The notes: generated from the letters alone by a model not told the origin. A DNA stretch of 7,174 nucleotides from Flavobacteriia bacterium (GCA_018500075.1 JAHBAN010000201.1:1-7174); one strand, 5' to 3'. Positions 1 to 6,041 are shown, counted from the first letter of the stretch. A program made the numbers and translations.

Positions 1-19
1 AGATGTGTATAAGAGACAG
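1..19 (+). other. Nextera/Tn5 mosaic-end adapter remnant
   Basis: The first 19 bases are AGATGTGTATAAGAGACAG, which is exactly the transposase mosaic-end sequence used in Nextera library preparation. It is a library artefact and not part of the genome. The flanking gene on the minus strand remains open through base 20, so the genomic insert starts there. The right end of the window shows no matching adapter. Confidence 0.97.
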
Positions 20-904
20 GAGTGGAACAACGATTTCGAAGTTCTTGCCGTTGACTTGCTTGTCACGCAGACCGAACTGAACCGCGTTTGTCAGCGAGTT
101 AACCATGTTCCCGCCGTAGTGGTTCAGAACCAGAACGTCGGCACCGGACTGAAGAACAGGCGCGATGTAGCTTGAGAAGTCGGTCTGTGTCAGCGGTGTC
201 TTGACCGTGTTTACAGTTTCCCAGCCCATGGCTTCTGTTGAGGATTTCACCGCTTCTTCTGTGGTGTAGCCCCAGTTGTAGTCGGCTGTCAGGTGATAGG
301 CTTTACGATCGGAGCCATACATTTTCTGAAGCACGGGCGCGAGGGCCGCGCCTGACATATAGGAGTTGAAGAAGTGGCGGAAGCCATTGGCCTTCTTGTC
401 TTTACCTGTTGTGTCGTTTGAGTGCGTCAGGCCGGCCATGAAGATAACGCCTGCTTCTTGGCAAAGCGCTTGAACCGCCACAGCAACACCGGAAGACGAG
501 CCGCCCGTGATCATCACGGCGCCGTCTTTTTCGATCATGGATTTGGCCGAGGCGCGGGCCGCGTCAGACTTTGTCTGCGTGTCGCCTGTGACATATTCGA
601 CTTTCTTGCCGAGGATGCCGTTGCCTTTGAGGGCTTTGGAGCTGAACGTGTTCAGCAGGCCGCCGTCGCCGCCACCGTTGAGGTGCTCGACCGCAAGCTC
701 ATAGGCGCGCAGCTCGTCTGCGCCTTCGTCGGCGTAGGGGCCGGACTGTGGCACGTTGAAGCCGAGTGTGACCGTGCTGCCTTTTGGCTCATTCATGTAA
801 GCCGCGGCAGATGACGCCGTGAAAATTGTTGGCATGGCAACACCAGCGCCCAGATAGGCGCTCGTCTTAAGCACGCCACGGCGTGTGAAGTTGGATGTGG
901 ACAT
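20..904 (-). CDS. ABC transporter substrate-binding protein, family 1 (Tat-exported), partial
   Basis: This is a periplasmic binding protein of the Peripla_BP_6 type (branched-chain amino acid/urea-like class), which captures a small solute and hands it to an ABC permease. The visible 295 residues start with a twin-arginine signal (TRRGVLK near residues 8-14, then a hydrophobic stretch and an alanine-rich ASSAAA cleavage region around residues 30-35). The mature part opens with VTLGFNVPQSGPYADEGADE, typical of family 1, and continues with GDTQTKSDAARASAKSMI, the first-lobe helix motif, and MITGGSSSGVAVA. Later segments include HLTADYNWGYT and ADVLVLNHYGGNMVN. Family members are usually about 400-450 residues, so roughly a third is missing beyond the contig end. 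The ATG at 904 is preceded by GGGAGGAA five bases away, which supports the start. The substrate cannot be read from the sequence. Sampled lines of this gene have lower G+C (about 53-60%) than the plus-strand genes, as often seen for highly expressed binding proteins. It is transcribed divergently from the ScfR-type regulator. Confidence 0.93.
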
Positions 905-907
905 AGA

Positions 908-915
908 TTCCTCCC
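908..915 (-). promoter_or_regulatory. Ribosome binding site of the binding-protein gene
   Basis: On the minus strand GGGAGGAA lies immediately before TCT-ATG, giving about five bases between the GGAGG core and the start codon at 904. It fixes the start. Two further purine-rich SD-like runs (GGGGAGG at 955-949 and AGAGGAGG at 944-937) lie upstream in the same leader but have no start codon at a suitable distance. Confidence 0.8.
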
Positions 916-928
916 GTTACGAAAATTG

Positions 929-955
929 GGGGAGAGCCTCCTCTTGCACCTCCCC
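929..955 (-). promoter_or_regulatory. Possible leader hairpin of the binding-protein mRNA
   Basis: In minus-strand orientation GGGGAG (955-950) and CTCCCC (934-929) are perfectly complementary, with a 15-base loop that contains AGAGGAGG. A competing small hairpin AGAG-GAGG-CTCT (944-933) is also possible. The element lies in the probable 5' untranslated region. Function is not known. It could be a stability or translation element or chance. Confidence 0.25.
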
Positions 956-977
956 ACAGGCACGTTTGTGCAAATAC

Positions 978-1007
978 AATATGCCTGAGCGACCGAAAAT
1001 TACGCAA
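978..1007 (-). promoter_or_regulatory. Weak candidate promoter for the binding-protein gene
   Basis: In minus-strand orientation TTGCGT (1007-1002) and CATATT (983-978) are separated by 18 bp and sit about 75-100 bases before the start codon. The -35 matches consensus at 3 of 6 positions and the -10 at about 4 of 6. A partly symmetric TTTG-N2-CAAA sequence (965-974) lies just downstream and could be an operator. This is a by-eye assignment. Confidence 0.25.
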
Positions 1008-1024
1008 CAAGGCATTTGAGCATA

Positions 1025-1037
1025 ACAAAAGTTTTGT
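1025..1037. repeat. Palindrome ACAAAA-G-TTTTGT, candidate operator
   Basis: Two perfect 6-bp arms flank a single central G. The right arm is part of the first copy of the TTTTGTAAATT direct repeat. Its position in the divergent spacer, about 90 bp upstream of the XRE regulator start, suits an operator for that regulator or another factor. Hairpin-terminator function is unlikely because the loop would be too small and the stem is AT-only apart from two pairs. Confidence 0.45.
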
Positions 1038-1042
1038 AAATT
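1032..1042 (+). repeat. Direct repeat TTTTGTAAATT, copy 1 (candidate ScfR operator half)
   Basis: This is the first of two identical 11-bp copies whose starts are 32 bp apart, close to three helical turns, so both lie on one face of the DNA. The core TTTGTAAA differs by one base from TTTGCAAA, the half-site I recall for ScfR-family regulators of the RamB/PccR type. Confidence 0.5.
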
Positions 1043-1056
1043 ACTGAACAGAGCCT

Positions 1057-1084
1057 TTGCGGATTTTGTAAATTTGTTTATATT
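1057..1084 (+). promoter_or_regulatory. Candidate promoter of the XRE/ScfR regulator
   Basis: TTGCGG (1057-1062) and TATATT (1079-1084) are separated by 16 bp in the most AT-rich part of the window, which would put the transcription start near 1091 and leave a leader of about 30 bases. The second TTTTGTAAATT copy sits between the two hexamers, so binding there would block RNA polymerase. This arrangement is typical of negative autoregulation. Confidence 0.4.
1064..1074 (+). repeat. Direct repeat TTTTGTAAATT, copy 2 (candidate ScfR operator half)
   Basis: This is the second identical 11-bp copy, located inside the spacer of the candidate promoter for the downstream regulator. See copy 1 for spacing and the family half-site comparison. 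Confidence 0.5.
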
Positions 1085-1122
1085 GCGATGCAGAAACACA
1101 TTGAAACCATGAGAGAATTGCC

Positions 1123-2439
1123 ATGGCGACGCGCACACTTGCAGGCAGCCGGATCAGAGAGCGGCGGATTGCACAGGGCTTGCGGCAGGCCGATTTGGCC
1201 GCCGAGGTGGGAATTTCGCCCTCCTATCTTAACCTGATCGAGCACAACCGCCGTAGAATCGGCGGGAAACTCCTTCAGGCTTTGGCCTTGCGCCTTGAGG
1301 TGGATACCTCGCTGCTGGCCGAAGGGGCGGAGCAGGAAGTGATTGCGCGGCTCGGAAATGTGGCGGCGCGGCTTGGCGAGGAGATCGGTGTCAGCTCGAG
1401 CGCCGATTTTGCCAACCGCTTTCCCGGCTGGGCAAATCTGGTGATCCGCGCCGGGCGGCGGATTGACGAGCTTGAGCGCAATGTCGAGACCTTGACCGAC
1501 CGGTTGACCCATGATCCGCATCTGGCGGCGACGCTGCATGAGGTGCTTTCGACGGTGACGGCGATCCGCTCCACGGCCTCTATTCTGTCAGACACCCGCG
1601 AGATCGAGCCTGAGTGGCGCGACCGGTTTCATCGCAACATCAACGAAGATGCGGCGCGGCTTGCCGACCGGGCGCAGGCTTTGGTCGGGTTTCTGGACGG
1701 GGCCAGCGACACGCAGAGCGAAGTCGGCTCGCCCCAGGAAGAGGTGGCCGGATTTCTGAGCGCCTATGGCTGGCATTTTGCGGCGCTCGAGGAGGGCCGC
1801 GCGGGGGCGGCGGCCAGCTATTTGAACGGGTCGGCCCATCTGAAATCATCCAGTGCGCTGGCGATTGCCGGAAAATATCTCGAATGCTACCGCGAGGATG
1901 CGGCGCAAATGCCGCTGGAGACAATCCGCGCGGCCATAGAGCAGCAGGGGCCAGACCCTTTGCGGCTCGCCACGCTTCTGGGGCAGGATCTGGCTGGCGT
2001 GATGCGCCGGCTGGCGACCCTGCCGGAGCATGGCTTTGGCCTGGTTGTCTGTGATGCGTCGGGGACGATGCTTTATCGCAAGCCGACCGATGGCTTTTCG
2101 ATCCCGCGGTTTGGCGCCCTATGTCCGCTCTGGCCGCTGTTTCAGGCGTTGAGCCGTCCGATGATGCCTTTGGCGCAGCGCGTAATGATGCCCGGGCGCG
2201 GCGGCATGAGCGAGACGCTTTTTGAGACCTACGCCGTGGCGCAAGCCGTTTTGAGCACGGATTACGGCGCTGATCCGCTTTTGGAGGCGACCATGTTGAT
2301 TGCGCCGGCCATTCCCGAGGGGCAGCCCGTGACGGGGGGCGCGGCGACGGGGCGTTTGATCGGCGCGAGCTGTCGGATTTGTCCGCGCGAGAGCTGTGCT
2401 GCGCGGCGCGAGCCATCGATTGTTTCGGTCGGGTTGTAA
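1123..2439 (+). CDS. XRE/ScfR-family transcriptional regulator with DHp-like segment
   Basis: This is a 438-residue DNA-binding regulator of the ScfR (short-chain fatty acyl-CoA regulator; RamB/PccR-like) group, cytosolic. Residues about 7-62 form an XRE helix-turn-helix, with QADLAAEVGISPSYLNLIE spanning the two DNA-contact helices. Residues about 205-300 are helical and include YREDAAQMPLETIRAAIEQ and LATLLGQDLAGVMRRLATL, which resemble the part after the M78 peptidase-like domain in RamB relatives, but I see no HExxH zinc motif. Residues about 305-438 match the ScfR C-terminal domain (PF09856/DUF2083): GALCPLWPLFQAL and a terminal cysteine cluster C417-x2-C420-x4-C425 in CRICPRESCAARREP. 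Family knowledge suggests acyl-CoA or related metabolite sensing there. Oddly, residues 137-193 look like a histidine-kinase dimerisation domain (listed separately). The start is ATG at 1123 with a weak GAGAGA six bases upstream. An out-of-frame ATG at 1088 was set aside. The gene is divergent from the binding-protein gene and likely autoregulated. The target pathway is inferred, not shown. Confidence 0.88.
   Translation: MATRTLAGSRIRERRIAQGLRQADLAAEVGISPSYLNLIEHNRRRIGGKLLQALALRLEVDTSLLAEGAEQEVIARLGNVAARLGEEIGVSSSADFANRFPGWANLVIRAGRRIDELERNVETLTDRLTHDPHLAATLHEVLSTVTAIRSTASILSDTREIEPEWRDRFHRNINEDAARLADRAQALVGFLDGASDTQSEVGSPQEEVAGFLSAYGWHFAALEEGRAGAAASYLNGSAHLKSSSALAIAGKYLECYREDAAQMPLETIRAAIEQQGPDPLRLATLLGQDLAGVMRRLATLPEHGFGLVVCDASGTMLYRKPTDGFSIPRFGALCPLWPLFQALSRPMMPLAQRVMMPGRGGMSETLFETYAVAQAVLSTDYGADPLLEATMLIAPAIPEGQPVTGGAATGRLIGASCRICPRESCAARREPSIVSVGL
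1531..1701 (+). other. HisKA/DHp-like segment inside the ScfR regulator
   Basis: Residues 137-193 read LHEVLSTVTAIRSTASIL followed by a polar linker and FHRNINEDAARLADRAQALV. This parallels the H-box and second helix of HisKA domains: His139-Glu140 aligns with the His-Glu of the phospho-acceptor box, then T-A-I-R and I-L match the T-S-I-R and I-L pattern of the neighbouring kinase (H682). The usual Pro after the H-box is replaced by Thr, and no ATPase domain follows. It may be only a four-helix dimerisation module, or a phosphorylation or docking site. The similarity is by eye. Confidence 0.55.
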
Positions 2440-2470
2440 GGGTTTTGACGCGCGGGTTTGCGTTCTGGTT

Positions 2471-2499
2471 TTGACAGCTACGCGTTTTGTGGTGATAAA
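2471..2499 (+). promoter_or_regulatory. Strong sigma70-type promoter for the two-component operon
   Basis: A perfect -35 hexamer TTGACA (2471-2476) is followed after 17 bp by GATAAA (2494-2499), which matches the -10 consensus at 4 of 6 positions. Transcription would start near 2506, giving a leader of about 47 bases before the response regulator. It is the best promoter match in the window. It suggests that the response-regulator operon is transcribed on its own and not only by read-through from the upstream regulator. Confidence 0.6.
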
Positions 2500-2506
2500 G
2501 GCGTTA

Positions 2507-2544
2507 CCCCTGCGATAACCCGCGCGGGGGGCGTCAGGGGAGGG
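2507..2544 (+). promoter_or_regulatory. 5' leader with SD-occluding hairpin potential and RBS
   Basis: The Shine-Dalgarno sequence GGGGAGGG (2537-2544) lies nine bases (measured from GGAGG) before the ATG at 2553. CCCCTG (2507-2512) is fully complementary to CAGGGG (2535-2540), which overlaps that Shine-Dalgarno sequence. The intervening bases contain the palindrome CCCGCGCGGG (2519-2528). The predicted transcript would begin almost exactly at the CCCCTG strand, so the extreme 5' end could fold back over the ribosome binding site. The RBS is confident; the switch is an inference. Confidence 0.5.
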
Positions 2545-2552
2545 ACGAAAAC

Positions 2553-2921
2553 ATGGGGAAAACCGTGGTTCTGGTAGAAGATGAACCGAACATCATCGAG
2601 GCGATCAGTTTTATTCTGTCTCGGGATGGATGGGGGGTGCACACGCATTCGAACGGCGATACGGCGCTCGCCGCGCTTGAGAGCAAAGCGCCTGATTTGA
2701 TTGTGCTTGATGTGATGCTGCCCGGACGCAGCGGCTTTGATATTTTGCGCGACATCCGCAGCCATGCGACGCTTGGCACAACGCCTGTCATGATGCTGAC
2801 CGCGCGGGGGCAGACCAAGGACCGCGAGCGCGCGATGGAGCTGGGCGCGAGCCGCTTTATGACCAAGCCGTTTTCGAACGCAGACGTTCTGGCGGCGGTG
2901 CGAGAGCTGGCGGGGCCGTGA
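2553..2921 (+). CDS. Single-domain response regulator (CheY-like receiver)
   Basis: This 122-residue protein is a complete receiver domain with no output domain. It accepts a phosphoryl group from a histidine kinase. All key residues are present: acidic pocket E9/D10 in LVEDEP, phospho-acceptor D53 in LIVLDVMLPG, the switch Thr83 in MLTARG, and Lys105 in MTKPF. The length equals that of stand-alone receivers such as CheY. The ATG at 2553 has a strong GGGGAGGG upstream and starts directly with the first beta strand. The stop codon overlaps the GTG start of the next gene by four bases (GTGA), so it is co-translated with the membrane protein and the sensor kinase, its probable cognate partner. 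Output must be by protein-protein contact or phosphotransfer. The partner is not shown. The downstream FliM/FliN-like protein is a candidate. Confidence 0.93.
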   Translation: MGKTVVLVEDEPNIIEAISFILSRDGWGVHTHSNGDTALAALESKAPDLIVLDVMLPGRSGFDILRDIRSHATLGTTPVMMLTARGQTKDRERAMELGASRFMTKPFSNADVLAAVRELAGP

Positions 2922-3271
2922 GAGAGCCGAGCGAAGGGCAGCTTTTTCTGCCCAAAGACACCTATCGCGAGCGGCGCGCCATTGATGCCATCAGGCTTTG
3001 GCCGATATTGGGCATTATCTGCTTTTCGCTGCCGATTATCTGGACCGGGGCGGGCAAGAGCAATGTGGGCGCGATGGGCTATCTTTTTTCGGTCTGGGCG
3101 GTGATGATTATGGGGGGCGGGCTGTTGAGCCGCCGGTTGCGCTCTGAGTCGGGTGCAACGGAGGCTTTGCAAGACAACGCCCAAGACCCCGCGACGCCGC
3201 CTGCGGTCGGCACTGGGGCAAGCTCTGGGGCAGGCACTGTGACAGGCTCTGAGACGGGCCGGGCGCTGTGA
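2918..3271 (+). CDS. Small two-helix membrane protein of the kinase operon
   Basis: This is a 117-residue protein of unknown function. A short charged N-terminus (YRERRAIDAIR) precedes two hydrophobic segments, about residues 27-43 (LWPILGIICFSLPII) and 50-70 (VGAMGYLFSVWAVMIMGGGLL), then an SRRLR basic stop-transfer. This suggests that both ends are cytoplasmic. Residues about 77-117 are a low-complexity Gly/Ser/Thr/Ala/Pro tail without predicted structure. The GTG start overlaps the response-regulator stop (GTGA), and its own stop overlaps the kinase GTG in the same way, so it is translated between the two signalling proteins. I do not recognise a named family. Similarly placed small membrane proteins occur beside some solute:sodium symporters (DUF4212 or DUF485 types), so a subunit or chaperone role for the symporter-like kinase is a reasonable guess. 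Confidence 0.82.
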   Translation: MREPSEGQLFLPKDTYRERRAIDAIRLWPILGIICFSLPIIWTGAGKSNVGAMGYLFSVWAVMIMGGGLLSRRLRSESGATEALQDNAQDPATPPAVGTGASSGAGTVTGSETGRAL

Positions 3272-5949
3272 GCACCTCTGTCAATATTCTGGCACTGGTC
3301 TGTGCGGGCTATGCGGCGCTTTTGTTTCTGGTTGCGTTTATGGCCGAACGGGCGGCCAAGCGGGGGCAGGGGCGCTGGCTTCAATCGCCTGTTGTCTACA
3401 CGCTGTCGCTGTCGATCTACTGCACGGCCTGGACATTTTATGGCGCGGTCGGCTTTGCGGCGCGCTCGGGGCTTGAGTATCTGACGATTTATATCGGTCC
3501 GACGCTTGTTATGATCGGCTGGTGGTGGGTGTTGCGCAAGCTCGTGCGGGTCGGTCGGGCGCAGCGGATCACCTCTATTGCCGACCTGATTTCCAACCGC
3601 TTTGGCAAGTCCAACACGCTGGCTGTGATGATCACATTAATGGCTGTGGCGGGGACAACGCCCTATATCGCGCTTCAGTTGCAATCGGTGACGCTGTCCT
3701 TCTCGGCCTTTGCGGCGGCCGGACCGGAACAGGCGCGCCCGCCCTTGGGCAACAGCGAGGCCACGGCCTTTTGGGTGGCGACCGGGCTGGCGCTTTTTAC
3801 GGTGCTTTTTGGCACCCGCAATCTGGACGTCAACGAGCGCCATCACGGCGTTGTTATGGCGATTGCGCTGGAGGCGGTGGTCAAGCTTGTGGCGCTTTTG
3901 GCTGTCGGTGTCTTTGTGGTTTGGGGGCTTGGCGGCGGGGCGGCCAAAGTGATTGCCCAGATCGAGGCCAGCGAGATCGCGACATGGGAGATTGCGCCCT
4001 CTCGCTGGGTGGCGCTGACGGCGCTTTCGGCGGCGGCCTTTCTGACGCTGCCACGGATGTTTCAGGTTCTGGTTGTGGAAAACGACGACGAGCGCCATTT
4101 GCGCTTCGCGGCTTGGGCCTTTCCGAGCTATCTATTGCTGATCAGCCTGTTCATTGTTCCGATTGCTGTTGTCGGGCGCAGTATTCTGCCTGAAAGCACC
4201 AACCCTGACCTCTATGTTTTGTCTATTCCGCTGACCTCCGGGGCCACGGGGCTGGCGGTTATGTCTTTTCTGGGCGGGTTTTCCTCGGCGACCTCTATGG
4301 TGATTGTGGCGGCGATTGCGCTTTCGACCATGGTCTCCAACCATATTGTGATGCCGATCTGGCTCAGGCTCATGGGGGGCGGGGCCTTGATGTCGGGGGA
4401 TCTGCGCAATGTGGTGCTGTTGTCGCGGCGCTTCTCGATCATCGGGGTGGTTTTTCTGGGCTATGTCTATTACCGGATTTCGGGCGGCGGCGCAGCGCTT
4501 GCGGCGATCGGGCTGGTTTCTTTTGCGGGGGTTGCACAGTTTTTGCCGGCGCTTCTGGGCGGGCTGTTCTGGCGCGGCGCAACCCGCAACGGCGCCATTT
4601 CGGGCTTGCTTGTGGGCTTTGTCATCTGGCTCTGGACCATGTTTTTGCCAAGCTTTGGCCCTGACGCGGCGCTTTCGGCGTCTGTTTTGTCACGCGGGCC
4701 TTGGGGGATCGGAGCGCTCAGGCCCGAGGCATTGTTCGGCTTTGAGGGCTTGGACCCGCTTGTGCACGCTGTCTTTTGGAGCCTCAGCCTGAACACGCTG
4801 GCCTTTATAGTGGCCTCTTTGGTGAGTTTTCCTGCCCCTCTGGAGCGCTTGCAGGGCGCGCAGATTGTGGATGTGTTTCGCCATTCGACCCGCGGGCAGC
4901 GCTGGCGGGGGGGAATGGCGCAAAGCGAGGACCTTTTGTTGATGGCGCAGCGGATCATCGGGGCCACGCAGGCACAGGGCCTGTTTCGCAGCGTGGCGCG
5001 CGCACAGGGGCTTGAGGGCTATTTGCCCGAGCCGACGCCCGAGTTTCTGAACCAGCTTGAGCGCGAGTTGTCCGGCTCGGTCGGGGCGGCCACGGCGCAC
5101 GCGATGGTCGGGCAGATTGTGGGCGGCGCGGCCGTTTCGGTGGATGATCTGATTGCTGTGGCCGATGAGGCGGCGCAGATTATGGAGTATTCCAGCCAGC
5201 TTGAGGCCAAATCCGAAGAGCTGACCCGCACCGCGCGCCAGCTTCGCGAGGCCAATGAGAAGCTGACCGAGTTGTCCCATCAGAAAGATGCGTTTCTCAG
5301 CCAGATCAGCCATGAGCTGCGCACGCCGATGACGTCGATCCGGGCGTTTTCGGAGATTTTGCGGGATGGAGAGGAGCTGAGCCGCGCCGAGCAGGGCAAA
5401 TACAGCTCGATCATCAACAGTGAATCGGTCAGGCTGACGCGGCTTCTGGACGATCTGCTGGATCTGAGTGTTTTGGAGAACGGGCAGGTCTCGATGAATA
5501 TCGAGGAGGCGCCGCTTGTGGATGTGCTGGACCGGGCGATTTCGGCTGTGGGGCTTGCGGGCAAGCTTGCGATTGTGCGGCGGCGCGAGCGGGAGCATAT
5601 CCTGTTGCGGACCGACACGGACCGTCTGAGTCAGGTTTTCATCAATCTGATCGCCAATGCGCAGAAATATTGTGAAGCGCCGGCCCCGACCCTCAAGATT
5701 ATTGCGCGCGCCAAAGAGGGGCGCTTGAACATCGATTTTGTGGACAACGGGCGCGGCATATCGCGCGACGACCAGCGGGTTATTTTCGAGAAATTCTCGC
5801 GCCTTGGAGACGACCGCGAGAGCGGGGCGGGCCTTGGGCTGGCGATTTGTCGTGAGGTTATGGAGCGTCTTGGCGGCACGATCAGCTATTTGCCCGGTCA
5901 GGGCGGCACCGCGTTTCGTGTCTCTTTGCCTTTGAGCGGCATCAGTTGA
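3268..5949 (+). CDS. Sodium:solute symporter-histidine kinase hybrid (SSF-STAC-HisKA-HATPase, CbrA-like)
   Basis: This is an 893-residue membrane sensor kinase. Residues 1-520 are an SLC5/SSF transporter module with about 13 membrane helices. Family-typical segments include YTLSLSIYCTAWTFYGAVG (44-62), TTPYIALQLQS (130-140), HLRFAAWAFPSYLL (277-290) and FLGGFSSATSMVIVAAIALS (334-353). Residues about 550-640 fit the STAC linker that joins SSF modules to kinases (SGSVGAATAHAMV, SVDDLIAVADEAAQIM). A coiled coil follows (about 640-678). HisKA has the H-box SHELRTPMTSIR with phospho-acceptor H682. The ATPase domain has an N-box NLIANAQKY (N797), G1 VDNGRGI (825-831), F-box IFEKF and G2 GAGLGLAI (853-860), so it appears catalytically complete. 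There is no PAS domain and no fused receiver. The partner is probably the co-transcribed single-domain receiver. The GTG start overlaps the preceding stop by four bases. The related CbrA senses or transports histidine, but the substrate here cannot be deduced. Confidence 0.95.
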   Translation: MSTSVNILALVCAGYAALLFLVAFMAERAAKRGQGRWLQSPVVYTLSLSIYCTAWTFYGAVGFAARSGLEYLTIYIGPTLVMIGWWWVLRKLVRVGRAQRITSIADLISNRFGKSNTLAVMITLMAVAGTTPYIALQLQSVTLSFSAFAAAGPEQARPPLGNSEATAFWVATGLALFTVLFGTRNLDVNERHHGVVMAIALEAVVKLVALLAVGVFVVWGLGGGAAKVIAQIEASEIATWEIAPSRWVALTALSAAAFLTLPRMFQVLVVENDDERHLRFAAWAFPSYLLLISLFIVPIAVVGRSILPESTNPDLYVLSIPLTSGATGLAVMSFLGGFSSATSMVIVAAIALSTMVSNHIVMPIWLRLMGGGALMSGDLRNVVLLSRRFSIIGVVFLGYVYYRISGGGAALAAIGLVSFAGVAQFLPALLGGLFWRGATRNGAISGLLVGFVIWLWTMFLPSFGPDAALSASVLSRGPWGIGALRPEALFGFEGLDPLVHAVFWSLSLNTLAFIVASLVSFPAPLERLQGAQIVDVFRHSTRGQRWRGGMAQSEDLLLMAQRIIGATQAQGLFRSVARAQGLEGYLPEPTPEFLNQLERELSGSVGAATAHAMVGQIVGGAAVSVDDLIAVADEAAQIMEYSSQLEAKSEELTRTARQLREANEKLTELSHQKDAFLSQISHELRTPMTSIRAFSEILRDGEELSRAEQGKYSSIINSESVRLTRLLDDLLDLSVLENGQVSMNIEEAPLVDVLDRAISAVGLAGKLAIVRRREREHILLRTDTDRLSQVFINLIANAQKYCEAPAPTLKIIARAKEGRLNIDFVDNGRGISRDDQRVIFEKFSRLGDDRESGAGLGLAICREVMERLGGTISYLPGQGGTAFRVSLPLSGIS

Positions 5950-6041
5950 GCCGGCGAGAAACTGCGGCTTTGCTAAGAAGATGGTAACGGATTGCAGCTA
6001 GACCAAGAGCTTATACACCGCAAAGAACGGCGGCGGAGGCT
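5950..6041 (+). other. Short intergenic gap after the kinase
   Basis: These 92 bases separate the kinase stop from the next gene. I see no rho-independent terminator (no GC stem followed by a T run) and no convincing promoter; TTGCAG and TTATAC are present but only 12 bp apart. Read-through from the kinase operon into the FliM/FliN-like gene is therefore plausible. Confidence 0.5.
6034..6039 (+). promoter_or_regulatory. Closely spaced ribosome binding site of the FliM/FliN-like gene
   Basis: CGGAGG ends only two bases before the ATG at 6042, shorter than the usual five to nine. There is no in-frame ATG, GTG or TTG between the upstream in-frame stop (TAA at 5985-5987) and 6042, so the ATG is still the best start. 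An in-frame TTG at 6069 would remove the first nine residues. Initiation may be inefficient. Confidence 0.5.

Noticed and set aside
422..814. Plus-strand open frame of 130 codons opposite the binding-protein gene
   Set aside because: It is antisense to a clearly recognisable Tat-exported binding protein, and its translation has no recognisable motif. It is a shadow of the real frame.
1088..1237. 49-codon open frame beginning at an ATG upstream of the XRE regulator and overlapping it out of frame
   Set aside because: No good Shine-Dalgarno sequence, and most of it lies within the HTH-coding region in another frame. A leader peptide cannot be excluded but nothing supports it.
1640..2416. Minus-strand open frame of 258 codons opposite the XRE regulator
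   Set aside because: Low-complexity Arg/Ser/Pro/Ala-rich translation, with no RBS or motif. The plus frame carries the ScfR domain.
2440..2470. Rho-independent terminator after the XRE regulator
   Set aside because: Short GC-rich matches such as ACGC/GCGT exist, but no stable stem followed by a T run is visible.
2441..2475. GGTTTTGAC occurring twice (2441-2449 and 2467-2475) after the XRE regulator stop, as an operator
   Set aside because: The second copy overlaps the -35 element, so some similarity is expected. There is no symmetry, and 26-bp spacing is not informative alone.
4690..5598. Long minus-strand open frame of 302 codons opposite the kinase
   Set aside because: The opposite strand encodes linker, HisKA and ATPase parts with intact motifs. 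The antisense product is rich in Arg, His, Gln and Leu, as expected from a high-G+C shadow frame.
5980..5990. GATGGTAACG as a CtrA half-site upstream of the FliM/FliN-like gene
   Set aside because: Only about 6 of 8 bases resemble the TTAACCAT half-site on the other strand, and there is no second half at the right spacing.
6010..6018. CTTATACAC, nine bases shared with the reverse Nextera mosaic end, as a sign of an internal chimeric join
   Set aside because: Only 9 of 19 adapter bases match and the following base already differs. The genes on both sides fit one genome in style and base composition.
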